Assembly (NCBI GenBank): GCA_023664185.1
Contig: JAMPGA010000002.1
Location: 20,480 to 84,479, forward strand
Direction: 5' to 3'
From: Muribaculaceae bacterium
Lineage (GTDB): Bacteria; Bacteroidota; Bacteroidia; Bacteroidales; Muribaculaceae
Length of the DNA: 64,000 nucleotides
Shown here: one piece after another, positions 27,303 to 35,357 of the stretch
How positions within the stretch are numbered: the first letter of the stretch is position 1
Layout of the letters: each line of letters starts with the position of its first letter
The notes under the pieces: generated by a model
Told to the model about the DNA's origin: nothing
What the model saw: the letters and a program-made list of their open reading frames with translations, nothing else
The model's database searches: none
Position numbers and translations under genes: made by a program

Positions 27303-27338
27303 AAGGCTCCACATCGCTTCGAGGCGTGTGGAGCCTTT
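27303..27338 (-). terminator. Hairpin between acpP and fabF
   Basis: AAGGCTCCACA and TGTGGAGCCTT form an 11 bp stem. It could lower fabF transcription relative to acpP, which is needed in large excess. The T run is poor, so it may be an mRNA-processing or stabilising hairpin instead. Confidence 0.5.
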
Positions 27339-27363
27339 AAGGGGTTCCGGCAGGATGTCCGAA

Positions 27364-27600
27364 TTACTTCTGCGAAGCCTCGATGTAGTCGATAGCATCC
27401 TTTACAGTGCGGATGCCTTCTGCTTTGTCATCGGGGATAGTGATGCCAAATTCCTTCTCGAACTCCATGATGAGCTCTACGGTGTCGAGGCTGTCAGCGC
27501 CAAGATCCTTGGTGAATTCTGCGGTGTCGGTAACTTCGTTTTCGTCAACACCCAGCTTATCAACGATGATAGCCTTTACACGTGATGCGATTTCAGACAT
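27364..27600 (-). CDS. acpP: Acyl carrier protein
   Basis: 78 residues of acidic, helical protein. The phosphopantetheine attachment site is S37 in the DSL motif ([10 protein letters not shown]). It carries growing acyl chains in fatty acid synthesis. Strong promoter box about 98 bases upstream implies a leader of roughly 90 bases. Confidence 0.97.
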   Translation of the reverse strand: MSEIASRVKAIIVDKLGVDENEVTDTAEFTKDLGADSLDTVELIMEFEKEFGITIPDDKAEGIRTVKDAIDYIEASQK

Positions 27601-27697
27601 AGTAGTTAAAAGAGTTTTGATTAGTATTTTCTGTGTTTGAGGTTGCAGGCTCCGGTCGCTATTCTCCGGCAGGAGGCGCGGCCGAAATTTTGCGCTG

Positions 27698-27705
27698 CAA
27701 AGTTA
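27698..27705 (-). promoter_or_regulatory. -7 box for acpP
   Basis: TAACTTTG on the minus strand, 97 bases before the acpP start. The long leader contains a GC-rich hairpin-prone stretch (about 27650-27690). No -33 TTG is evident. Confidence 0.5.
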
Positions 27706-27911
27706 ATAAAAATATTTTATTATTGATATATTTTTTAACGTATAAAGATGTTAATAAGGCTATTTTTCACACATTTTCCACCTTATTTCACTTTTTTTGG
27801 TCTGTTTTTCCCATATTATATTCCTGCCAATGAATTGAAGAATTGAATTTCGTAAACTTTGACGGTGGCCCTCGTGTTATCACAGAGTAGCAGGCAGAGT
27901 GAGATTTTTAA

Positions 27912-27943
27912 TTTGCCTGTCACGAATATTTTTCTCAATTTTG
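27912..27943 (+). promoter_or_regulatory. Promoter of the RsiV-like lipoprotein gene
   Basis: TTTG (27912-27915) and CAATTTTG (27936-27943) are 20 bases apart; the -7 box has C instead of T in position one. It ends 24 bases before the start codon. Confidence 0.5.
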
Positions 27944-27967
27944 CACCCGTTTTTGACATTTTTCCGT

Positions 27968-28837
27968 ATGAAGCGTTCACTTTACATCCCTGCAGCCTCG
28001 TGTGTGATGGCCGCCGCCCTGCTGGCAGCATCGTGTAGCGGTGGCAGCAATGCAGCCAAAGACTCGGCATCAGGCGAGTCTACCATCAAAGAATTTACTG
28101 TAAATCAATCCATCAAGTCGTCAGAGCGAAATTACCTCGTCACCTTCGAGGGAGACTCCGTCTACGTTGACTTCTCCACCTCCATCCACTGGCCCGAGAA
28201 GATAGGTAGCGCCGACCTCACCACCCTGCGCGACTCGCTCATGCTCTACTGCTATGCCGACACCGCCGACCGCAATATAGACCGCGCCATTATCAGCTTC
28301 ATGACCAACACCTCGGCCATAGACTCGATCACCCCCGACGAAAAGATTGTAGCCGTCGACTCCATACCCGAGGGGATGGATTATATGCGCTCATGGTTTG
28401 CCAATGTGACGGCTTCAATCTATGAGCTCAACGAGGATATGGTTACTTATAATGTGGTGACCTCTTCATATCTGGGCGGCGCGCATCCGTTCACATCTAC
28501 GCGCCCGTTCACCTACGACCTGCGCACGGGTCGTGTGCTCAACGCCGAGAATATGTTTGTGGCCGGCAGCTTTGACGAACTGATGCAGATCATCACCAAC
28601 ACTCTTGCCAACCAGCTCAACGTGAAGCCCTCGCAGCTTGAGAATGCCGGTATATTTGTCAACCAGCTCACCTATCCAGGTCAACCTTATATAGCCGGAG
28701 GAGCCGTGGTGTTTCACTACAATCAATATGACATAGCCCCCTACTCCATGGGACCAATTGAAGTGACCGTCTATCCCAACGAGATAAACCATATCCTCAC
28801 CCCCGAGGTCAAGACCCTCTTCGACGACCAGTATTAA
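27968..28837 (+). CDS. RsiV-like DUF3298/DUF4163 lipoprotein
   Basis: 289 residues. The signal peptide ends in a lipobox (LLAASC, about residues 18-23), predicting attachment to a membrane. The domain resembles the RsiV C-terminal region with PdaC-like DUF4163 and DUF3298 parts (residues about 45-280; YLGGAHPFTSTRPFTYDL is the most telling segment, GGAHP being a known landmark). In Bacillus, RsiV binds lysozyme; here no sigma factor is adjacent, so only the extracellular domain is comparable. Confidence 0.75.
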   Translation: MKRSLYIPAASCVMAAALLAASCSGGSNAAKDSASGESTIKEFTVNQSIKSSERNYLVTFEGDSVYVDFSTSIHWPEKIGSADLTTLRDSLMLYCYADTADRNIDRAIISFMTNTSAIDSITPDEKIVAVDSIPEGMDYMRSWFANVTASIYELNEDMVTYNVVTSSYLGGAHPFTSTRPFTYDLRTGRVLNAENMFVAGSFDELMQIITNTLANQLNVKPSQLENAGIFVNQLTYPGQPYIAGGAVVFHYNQYDIAPYSMGPIEVTVYPNEINHILTPEVKTLFDDQY

Positions 28838-28853
28838 GTCATCATAGGAACAT

Positions 28854-28913
28854 CGGCCCCGTAGGGTGTCGCGGAAAAGATCTTCAGCAACTTCCACGAC
28901 CCCTACGGGGCCG
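28854..28913. repeat. Dispersed palindromic repeat (family A)
   Basis: Left arm CGGCCCCGTAGGGTGTCGCGG and right arm TTCCACGACCCCTACGGGG are inverted copies with one short indel. The core CCGTAGGGGTCGTGGAA recurs at 57160-57175 and in altered form at 23699-23715. Confidence 0.7.
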
Positions 28914-28940
28914 CGATTTGTGTAACCCTACTATAGAAAA

Positions 28941-28970
28941 AGCGGTTTGCGACAGATGCCGCAAACCGCT
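28941..28970 (-). terminator. Hairpin with T run on the minus strand
   Basis: AGCGGTTTGCG pairs with CGCAAACCGCT, 11 bp, and the minus strand continues TTTTTC. It could be a second terminator downstream of recG or of a minus-strand transcript crossing the gap. Confidence 0.5.
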
Positions 28971-29170
28971 CCTCACGTTTCAACTATTTATTTATGAGAG
29001 CCTCAGTACCCAGTTTCACAACTCGATAAAGAGGACGAGGGATGTAATTTTTATTCCCCCTACTCGAGGGGGCCTCTTCTATTGCTGTTTCATCATTAAA
29101 ACAATTAGCGAGCCAGTTTGACTGACCCGCTAAGGCTAAAAGAGATTAAAAAACGTCAATACAATTAGTT

Positions 29171-29198
29171 AAAACGTGATTTTTTTGTTAAAATCACG
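29171..29198 (-). terminator. recG terminator
   Basis: CGTGATTTT and AAAATCACG form a 9 bp stem around the recG stop codon (29194-29196), followed on the minus strand by a T run (TTTTAAC). Confidence 0.65.
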
Positions 29199-31287
29199 AT
29201 ATTCTCGACCAGTCGCGGGTTCTGGAGGCCAGTCGTGAAAGCTGAATGCGCATCAGCGCCCCTTCGGACGAAGCTAACTCTGGGTCGGCGTCGAGAATGG
29301 CCACGGCTTTGTCGCGGGCCAGCTGTACGATCTGACCATCGTGGGCCAGATTGGCTATGTGGAGTTCAAAGGGTATGCCGCTCTGCTGAGTGCCCTCAAT
29401 GTCGCCCGGGCCGCGCATCTGCATGTCGGCCTCGGCTATCACAAAGCCGTCGGTGGTCTGTGTCATCAGCTCCAGGCGTTTGCGCGTATCCTTGGCAATT
29501 TTGCGCTTGGTCATGAGTATGCAGTAGCTCTGCTCGCCACCACGCCCCACACGCCCGCGCAGCTGATGGAGCTGCGAGAGCCCGAAGCGCTCGGCATTTT
29601 CAATAAGCATGGTGGTGGCGTTAGGCACATTCACTCCCACCTCTATTACCGTGGTGCTCACCAGTATCTGAGCCTCACCCGAGGCAAAGAGTCCCATCTG
29701 AAAGTCCTTTTCCTCGGGCTTCATGCGTCCGTGCACGTAGGCCACCCTATAGTCGCGGAAAGTCTCACAGATGGTTTCATACCCCTCCTCGAGCGATCGG
29801 AGGTCGAGCTTCTCGTTCTCCTCGATCAGCGGATACACTATATATACCTGCCTCCCCTGACGCAGCTGACGCCCTATGCCCTGATAAGTGGCAAAGCGAC
29901 TCTCGTCATATCGCAACAGGGTCTGCACGGGTTTGCGGCCTGGGGGGAGCTCATCGATCACGCTGACATCCAGATCGCCGTAGACGGTCATGGCCAGGGT
30001 GCGCGGTATGGGTGTGGCGGTCATCACCAGCACATGTGGCACAATGGTGTTTTTGCTCCACAGTCGGGCACGCTGAGCCACACCGAAGCGGTGCTGCTCG
30101 TCGATCACTATACACCCCAGGTTTTTGAACTTCACCTTATCCTCAATCACGGCATGTGTGCCCACAAGGATATGAAGCGAGCCATCTTCGAGCTGCTGAT
30201 GTATGGCCACACGCTCCTTCTTGCGGGTGGAACCCGTGAGGAGCTTTATGTTTATGCCCATCGGAGCCACCATGCCCGAGAGGGTCTCGAAGTGCTGCGT
30301 GGCCAGGATTTCGGTGGGCGCCATGAGGCAGGCCTGCACACCGTTGTCGAGCGCTATGAGCATAGTGAGGAGTGCCACAAGGGTCTTCCCGCTACCCACA
30401 TCGCCCTGCAGCAGACGGTTCATCTGGCGCCCGGTGGCCATGTCGGCTCTGATTTCTTTGACCACACGCTTCTGGGCACCGGTGAGCGGGAAGGGGAGGA
30501 ACTCACGGTAAAAGGTGTTGAAAAAATGCCCTATCCTCGGAAAGAAGAACCCTGGTGTGGAGGCTGAGCGTCGGCGTGCACGCATCTGTATATCGAGCTG
30601 AAGATAGAACAGTTCTTCAAACTTCAGCCTCAGGCGTGCCTGGTCGAGCTGACGGGGCGACGTGGGATTGTGGATGGCGCAGAGCGACTCATAAAGCCCC
30701 ATGAGCTTCATGGATGCCACCAGCGACGGAGGGAGGGTCTCGGGCAGTGTGCGCATAGTGGCGAGTATATCGCAGGCAGCCAGAGAGAAAGTCTTAGATG
30801 AGAAGCCTCGCTTGCGCAGCTGCTCGGTCAGCGGATACACACCACGGCTCTCCAGCTGTGTGGCCGGCGATCCGGGCACATCTATCTCCGGGTGTACCAT
30901 GCTCCAGCGACCATTAAACTGCGAAGGCTTGCCAAACACTATATAATCCGTAGACGTGTGATAAAGCTCGCGCATGGCCTTGACCCTTTGAAACCACACT
31001 ACCTCCATCAGCCCGGAGCCGTCAGAAAACAGTCCCACAAGCCTGGTTTTAGCCCCCTCGCCCTGGACGGTAAACGAGATAAACCGCCCCTTCACCTGCA
31101 CCGAGGGCATCTCTTCCCCTGCGAAATCGGCTATGCGGCAAATGGTGGAGCGGTCCACATAGGATGTGGGAAAGTGATAGAGCATGTCGCGGTAGGTGCG
31201 TATGCCCAGGTTCTTCTCCAACAGTTCGGCCCGCTTAGGGCCTATCCCCTTCAGATATTTTATGTCGGTGTCAAGAAGGTTTACCAT
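29194..31287 (-). CDS. recG: ATP-dependent DNA helicase RecG
   Basis: 697 residues from the start MVNLLDTDIKYLKG, the usual RecG size. An N-terminal wedge/OB domain (about 60-160) is followed by superfamily 2 motifs: LLQGDVGSGKT (Walker A), IDEQHRFG (DEAH-like motif II) and TATPIPRT (motif III), then helicase C motifs AERFGLSQLHQLRGRVGRG. RecG remodels stalled replication forks. Its start is within the 3' end of ispD by 17 bases, so the two are co-transcribed. An upstream in-frame start at 31353 lies inside ispD and is less likely. Confidence 0.96.
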   Translation of the reverse strand: MVNLLDTDIKYLKGIGPKRAELLEKNLGIRTYRDMLYHFPTSYVDRSTICRIADFAGEEMPSVQVKGRFISFTVQGEGAKTRLVGLFSDGSGLMEVVWFQRVKAMRELYHTSTDYIVFGKPSQFNGRWSMVHPEIDVPGSPATQLESRGVYPLTEQLRKRGFSSKTFSLAACDILATMRTLPETLPPSLVASMKLMGLYESLCAIHNPTSPRQLDQARLRLKFEELFYLQLDIQMRARRRSASTPGFFFPRIGHFFNTFYREFLPFPLTGAQKRVVKEIRADMATGRQMNRLLQGDVGSGKTLVALLTMLIALDNGVQACLMAPTEILATQHFETLSGMVAPMGINIKLLTGSTRKKERVAIHQQLEDGSLHILVGTHAVIEDKVKFKNLGCIVIDEQHRFGVAQRARLWSKNTIVPHVLVMTATPIPRTLAMTVYGDLDVSVIDELPPGRKPVQTLLRYDESRFATYQGIGRQLRQGRQVYIVYPLIEENEKLDLRSLEEGYETICETFRDYRVAYVHGRMKPEEKDFQMGLFASGEAQILVSTTVIEVGVNVPNATTMLIENAERFGLSQLHQLRGRVGRGGEQSYCILMTKRKIAKDTRKRLELMTQTTDGFVIAEADMQMRGPGDIEGTQQSGIPFELHIANLAHDGQIVQLARDKAVAILDADPELASSEGALMRIQLSRLASRTRDWSRIS

Positions 31288-31954
31288 CGCGCTCGATCCT
31301 GTCGATGTCTCCGTTGTGGGTAATCTTGATGTTTGCCACCTCCCCTTGGGCAACGCGCAGGTTGGTAAATCCGGCGGCCTCCATCACCGAGGCATCGTCG
31401 GTAAACTCGGGTCTAAGCGGCAGTCTGTTGGCTTCGAGGAGCTTATGCCCGTCAAAGAGCTGAGGCGTCTGCACCGCACGGTAGAGGCTGCGATCCACGG
31501 CATGACTGCGTCCGTCGGGCTCGACCACCCTCAGGGAGTCGGTCACGGCTATGGCCGGAATCACACCATCGGCCCCGGGGAGAGCGTCGAGCATGCGGGC
31601 AAACATGGCAGGGGTCACCATAGGGCGCGCGGCATCGTGGACACTGATCCACCCCACCCTCTCGGCATCAACCAGCGAGAGGCCTGAGCGCACACTCTCG
31701 GCTCTTGTGCTCCCGCCGGCCACCACCCGATGGGGCAACCTGAAATCATGGCGCTGACACATCCCGGTCCACTCCCCGAACATCTCCGGGCTGAGCACCA
31801 CAATCATCTCGGCATCAGGCGCTGCGGCAGCCAGACGCTCAAGGGTGGTCATCAGCACGGGCCTGCCCCAGAGCATACAGAACTGTTTGGGCAGCGAGCC
31901 TCCATACCGAAGGCCGCTCCCGGCAGCAACTACTATGTGGTAATTTATCAACAT
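31271..31954 (-). CDS. ispD: 2-C-methyl-D-erythritol 4-phosphate cytidylyltransferase
   Basis: 227 residues. Second step-family enzyme of the non-mevalonate isoprenoid pathway, transferring CMP to methylerythritol phosphate. The CTP-binding loop is VVAAGSGLRYGGSLPKQF, and VHDAARPMVTP is the substrate-binding segment. It overlaps recG, divergent from dnaB, with a promoter box only five bases before the start codon. Confidence 0.93.
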   Translation of the reverse strand: MLINYHIVVAAGSGLRYGGSLPKQFCMLWGRPVLMTTLERLAAAAPDAEMIVVLSPEMFGEWTGMCQRHDFRLPHRVVAGGSTRAESVRSGLSLVDAERVGWISVHDAARPMVTPAMFARMLDALPGADGVIPAIAVTDSLRVVEPDGRSHAVDRSLYRAVQTPQLFDGHKLLEANRLPLRPEFTDDASVMEAAGFTNLRVAQGEVANIKITHNGDIDRIERDGKPS

Positions 31955-31959
31955 TATGG

Positions 31960-31967
31960 CAAAGTTA
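31960..31967 (-). promoter_or_regulatory. -7 box for ispD-recG, adjacent to the start codon
   Basis: TAACTTTG on the minus strand is separated from the ispD ATG by five bases (CCATA). This suggests a leaderless transcript. The opposite-strand dnaB box is 35 bases away. Confidence 0.55.
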
Positions 31968-32001
31968 CTAACATTCCGCGAAAGAATCAGAAAAATCTCA
32001 T

Positions 32002-32009
32002 TAACTTTG
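32002..32009 (+). promoter_or_regulatory. -7 box for dnaB
   Basis: TAACTTTG ends 24 bases before the dnaB ATG at 32034. That spacing is what makes MPQDNN the better start than the upstream frame start at 31956, which would lie upstream of this box. Confidence 0.6.
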
Positions 32010-32033
32010 CATCAAATCTTCACTCCCCACACC

Positions 32034-33626
32034 ATGCCACAGGACAATAACACCACATACAACAGCCAGCAGCGACGCTCGGGCAAGCCGGAACACATCT
32101 CGAAATTCGATCACGGAGGCCGCATCCCTCCGCGCGACAACGACCTTGAAGAGGCCGTGCTCGGCGCTCTGATGCTCGAGAAGGATGCCTACACAGCCGT
32201 GTGCGACATCCTGAAGCCCGAGTCATTCTACGACCCCTCAAATCAGAAAATCTATGCCGCCATCCAGAGCCTGGGAGCCGCCCAGAAAAGCATAGACATG
32301 CTCACCGTGACCGAGCAGCTGCGCCTGCAGGGCGACCTCGAAGGGGCCGGCGGAGCGCTGCGCGTGTCAGAGCTGACTTCGCGTGTGGCCTCGGGTGCGC
32401 ATGTGGAGTTTCACGCACGCATCGTGGCCCAGAAATATCTGGCACGCGAGCTCATAAGATTCGCATCGCAGATCGAGGCTCAGGCCTTCGACGAAAGCTA
32501 CGATGTAGACGATCTGCTGCAGGAAGCCGAAGGTAAGCTCTTCGAGATATCGCAGCGCAACGTCAAGAAGGATGTCACACAGATCGACCCCGTCATCAAC
32601 GCCGCTATAGAGCAGATACAGACCGCCGCCAACCGCGCCTCGGGTCTGTCGGGCCTCGAGTCGGGATATCACGAGCTCGATAAGCTCACCTCCGGATGGC
32701 AGCGCTCCGACCTCATCATCATCGCCGCACGCCCGGCCATGGGCAAGACCGCCTTTGTGCTGTCTATGGCCAAGAATATGGCCGTAGACTACAATATCCC
32801 GGTGGCCATATTCTCGCTCGAGATGTCAAACCTCCAGCTGGTGAACCGCCTCATACAGAACACCTGCGAGATAGAGGGCGAGAAGATAAAGAGCGGACAG
32901 CTCTCGCAAATGGAGTGGGACCAGCTGATGTCGAGAGTCAAAAACCTCTACAGCGCCCCGCTGTTTATCGACGATACCGCCTCGCTCTCCATCTTTGAGC
33001 TGCGCACCAAGGCGCGGCGCCTAGTCAGGGAACACAACGTGCAGTTTATCATCATCGACTACCTGCAGCTCATGAATGCCTCAGGCATGAAATTTGGTTC
33101 GCGCGAGCAGGAGGTGTCCATGATATCGCGCTCGCTCAAGCAGCTGGCCAAGGAGCTCAACATACCCATCGTGGCCCTCTCGCAGCTCAACCGCTCGGTG
33201 GAGAGCCGCGGAGCCGACTCGAAAGACGGCAAACGCCCGCAGCTGAGCGACCTGCGCGAATCGGGAGCCATCGAGCAGGATGCCGACATAGTCTGCTTCA
33301 TCCATCGCCCCGAATACTACCTGCGCTCGGGCCAGGATGCCGCCGGCAACGACATACGCGGCCTGGCCGAATTCATCGTGGCCAAGCACCGTTCGGGCCG
33401 TGTGGACGACGTGAAGATGCGCTTCAAGTCGAAATACGCCCGCTTCGAAAACTGGGACGGCGAGACTGAAAAATCGAGCGGCACACGCATGTCGCGCCTC
33501 AACACCTCCGACACCTCCATCGAGGAGCCGGCCGGATCCCCCTTTGCAGCCCCTGCACAGACCCTCTCGGGAGGCACTTTCGACCTCCAGTCCACCACTA
33601 CCTCGACCGAGGAATCACCATTTTGA
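32034..33626 (+). CDS. dnaB: Replicative DNA helicase DnaB
   Basis: 530 residues. The N-terminal helical domain (about 35-140, PRDNDLEEAVLGALMLEK) is followed by the RecA-type motor: Walker A AARPAMGKTAFV and Walker B FIIIDYLQLM, then PQLSDLRESGAIEQDADIV. DnaB unwinds the fork during replication. The C-terminal 60 residues are disordered and end TSTEESPF, which loosely resembles a partner-binding tip. Confidence 0.96.
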   Translation: MPQDNNTTYNSQQRRSGKPEHISKFDHGGRIPPRDNDLEEAVLGALMLEKDAYTAVCDILKPESFYDPSNQKIYAAIQSLGAAQKSIDMLTVTEQLRLQGDLEGAGGALRVSELTSRVASGAHVEFHARIVAQKYLARELIRFASQIEAQAFDESYDVDDLLQEAEGKLFEISQRNVKKDVTQIDPVINAAIEQIQTAANRASGLSGLESGYHELDKLTSGWQRSDLIIIAARPAMGKTAFVLSMAKNMAVDYNIPVAIFSLEMSNLQLVNRLIQNTCEIEGEKIKSGQLSQMEWDQLMSRVKNLYSAPLFIDDTASLSIFELRTKARRLVREHNVQFIIIDYLQLMNASGMKFGSREQEVSMISRSLKQLAKELNIPIVALSQLNRSVESRGADSKDGKRPQLSDLRESGAIEQDADIVCFIHRPEYYLRSGQDAAGNDIRGLAEFIVAKHRSGRVDDVKMRFKSKYARFENWDGETEKSSGTRMSRLNTSDTSIEEPAGSPFAAPAQTLSGGTFDLQSTTTSTEESPF

Positions 33627-33728
33627 GAACCTGGCCTAAAAAAAATATCGCTTTCATAAAACCTTTTTTCGGGTTGTATTGTTAGATAAGTACAAAACGA
33701 AATCAACTCAACCAACAACTATTGTTTT

Positions 33729-34784
33729 ATGAAAAAAGCGTTATTAATTATTGCAGTCCTGCTCGGGAGCATGACCGCATTTGCTCAGAATCTGGACAAG
33801 ACCGAGGCAAAGCTTATAAAAACTTTCCTCTCTGAGCCCGCAAAAGAGGGAACCAACGCACAGGCTCTCAAAGTATCTGATATCAATGCCATCGGCAGCA
33901 TCGAAGGCATCACCATCCAGAATGGCCATATCACCGCCATAGACTGGAAAGACAAAAAGCTGGGCGGCACACTCAACCTGGCAGGCTTCAAGGCTCTGAC
34001 ATCGGTTGACGTTTCGCGCAACGAGATCACCTCTATGAGCGTGGCCGGCTGCACCGCTCTCACCACCCTCAATGCCTCGCGCAACAAGCTCACCACTATC
34101 GACGTGGACGGCTGCACAAGTCTGCAGGATGTGAGCGTTTACAAGAACCGCCTCACCGAGATCGACCTCAACAACACGCCGATGCTCACAAAGCTCAACG
34201 TGTCAAACAACCTGTTTGCCGAGCTCAACGTATCCAACGCATTCAACCTCAAGACTCTCAACTGCCAGGGTTGCCACATTGAATCGCTCAACGTAGAAGG
34301 ATGCACCGCACTCAAAAACCTCTACTGCGGATACAATAAGCTCACCCAGCTCACACTCACCGGAGTGGAAGGTCTGCAGAACCTCAACATCGACGACAAC
34401 GAGATCACAACCTTCATCGTGTCAGGTCTGCCCACCCTCTCTTCGCTCATCTGCTCTGACAACAATATGGTCACCCTGGGCGTGCGCAACTGCCAGGCTC
34501 TGCTCGACATTGTCTGCTCGTACAACGATCTGACCACATTCACCGTTGAGGATTGCCCCAATGTACAGTATATCGACTGCTCGTACAACGACCTCACCCA
34601 GCTCACCCTCTCGAACCAGACATTCCTGCAGCGTCTCATCTGCAACAACAACCAGCTCACAATGCTCGATGTATCGTTCGACCAGGCTCTTACCTACATC
34701 AACTGTCGCTTCAACCAGATCACCGATCTGCGCACCATAGCCTGCAACAACCTCTCGATGATAGCATGCCAGTGGAATCCCTAA
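33729..34784 (+). CDS. Secreted leucine-rich-repeat protein
   Basis: 351 residues with a signal peptide (MKKALLIIAVLLGSMTAFAQ). From about residue 75 the sequence is made of roughly 12 repeats of about 21 residues (LTTLNASRNKLTTIDVDGC), with Leu/Ile, Asn at the turn and often Cys at conserved places. This is the beta-strand-rich LRR fold seen in surface and adhesin proteins. No sorting domain or C-terminal anchor is visible. Function could be adhesion or binding of a partner protein. Confidence 0.75.
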   Translation: MKKALLIIAVLLGSMTAFAQNLDKTEAKLIKTFLSEPAKEGTNAQALKVSDINAIGSIEGITIQNGHITAIDWKDKKLGGTLNLAGFKALTSVDVSRNEITSMSVAGCTALTTLNASRNKLTTIDVDGCTSLQDVSVYKNRLTEIDLNNTPMLTKLNVSNNLFAELNVSNAFNLKTLNCQGCHIESLNVEGCTALKNLYCGYNKLTQLTLTGVEGLQNLNIDDNEITTFIVSGLPTLSSLICSDNNMVTLGVRNCQALLDIVCSYNDLTTFTVEDCPNVQYIDCSYNDLTQLTLSNQTFLQRLICNNNQLTMLDVSFDQALTYINCRFNQITDLRTIACNNLSMIACQWNP

Positions 34785-34865
34785 TCAGCATCAATAAACG
34801 CGCAATACCCATCTCCTCTCTCAGTTGACTGATTCTGATATCCACACGCTATAACTGAAACAATC

Positions 34866-34899
34866 CTCCCCCGGCCCCTCCACCAAGGAGCCGGGGGAG
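34866..34899 (+). terminator. GC-rich hairpin after the LRR gene
   Basis: CTCCCCCGGC and GCCGGGGGAG pair over 10 bp (inner CCT/AGG may add three). No good T run follows, so the terminator role is likely but not certain. Confidence 0.45.
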
Positions 34900-34962
34900 C
34901 TGTGTTATGATATAGACTGAAGAATCTCACACACATAATCTTATCATGTCGAAAATTTGTTG

Positions 34963-34970
34963 TAACTTTG
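34963..34970 (+). promoter_or_regulatory. -7 box for the 56-residue frame
   Basis: TAACTTTG lies 29 bases before the ATG at 35000. The -33 element is unclear. Confidence 0.45.
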
Positions 34971-34999
34971 TAATCTAATAAAGCATAGGAGATAAGATC

Positions 35000-35170
35000 A
35001 TGGCACGACCTATAGCAGAAACCCCGATACTGACAGGCGAGGACGCAATCCGCTTCGAGCGCCTGAGAAAAGAGGTCGACAACCTCACCAAGGAACAACG
35101 CGCTGAGAATACACGCAAGTTAAAAGAGGCTGTGGCTAAGGCAAAGCAGAGAATTACAATTTGTATTTAA
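35000..35170 (+). CDS. Small 56-residue protein, possibly an orphan antitoxin-type protein
   Basis: An ATG-started frame encoding MARPIAETPILTGEDA, then a basic, helix-prone stretch (RFERLRKEVDNLTKEQRA). Small Bacteroidetes proteins beginning MARPI...TP are, as I recall, often partners of a second gene, which suggests an antitoxin-like role. Here the next start codon (35171) gives only four residues before stopping, so any partner seems lost. The family link is from memory and uncertain. Confidence 0.5.
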   Translation: MARPIAETPILTGEDAIRFERLRKEVDNLTKEQRAENTRKLKEAVAKAKQRITICI

Positions 35171-35295
35171 ATGGAGCTGGAATAAGGTTCCATGTTTTTA
35201 TTTTATATACTCATAGTGAGAGTATATTTAACAATACAATCTCTTAAAATATGTTAATACTGCTTAACTATAGCGTTTAAATGATTATTTTAGAG

Positions 35296-35303
35296 TAAAT
35301 TTG
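35296..35303 (+). promoter_or_regulatory. -7 box for the FHA/kinase cluster
   Basis: TAAATTTG lies 54 bases before the first FHA gene. No TTTG is found 19-21 bases further upstream. It is the only promoter-like box found before eight closely spaced plus-strand genes. Confidence 0.5.
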
Positions 35304-35357
35304 CACATTACTTTAACCGATAATTTATCAAACAACACACCATACCTTAAGAAAGCT

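Larger units (their letters stand above)
28838..29193. other. 356-base gene-free gap with repeats and hairpins
   Basis: The stretch between the RsiV-like gene and recG holds a family A palindrome (28854-28913), a hairpin at 28941-28970, a CCCCCT/AGGGGG hairpin (29061-29077) and the recG terminator. A 67-codon frame at 28918 is not credible because it runs across these hairpins. No promoter box could be supported. Confidence 0.6.
34785..35357. other. Intergenic stretch of about 570 bases with one small gene
   Basis: The gap holds a GC-rich hairpin (34866-34899), one promoter box and small frame (35000-35170), and a second promoter box for the FHA gene (35296-35303). I see nothing else in it. 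Confidence 0.6.

Noticed and set aside
28918-29121. 67-codon frame in the gap before recG
   Set aside because: It crosses a strong hairpin and a palindrome, begins within a repeat and lacks protein-like composition.
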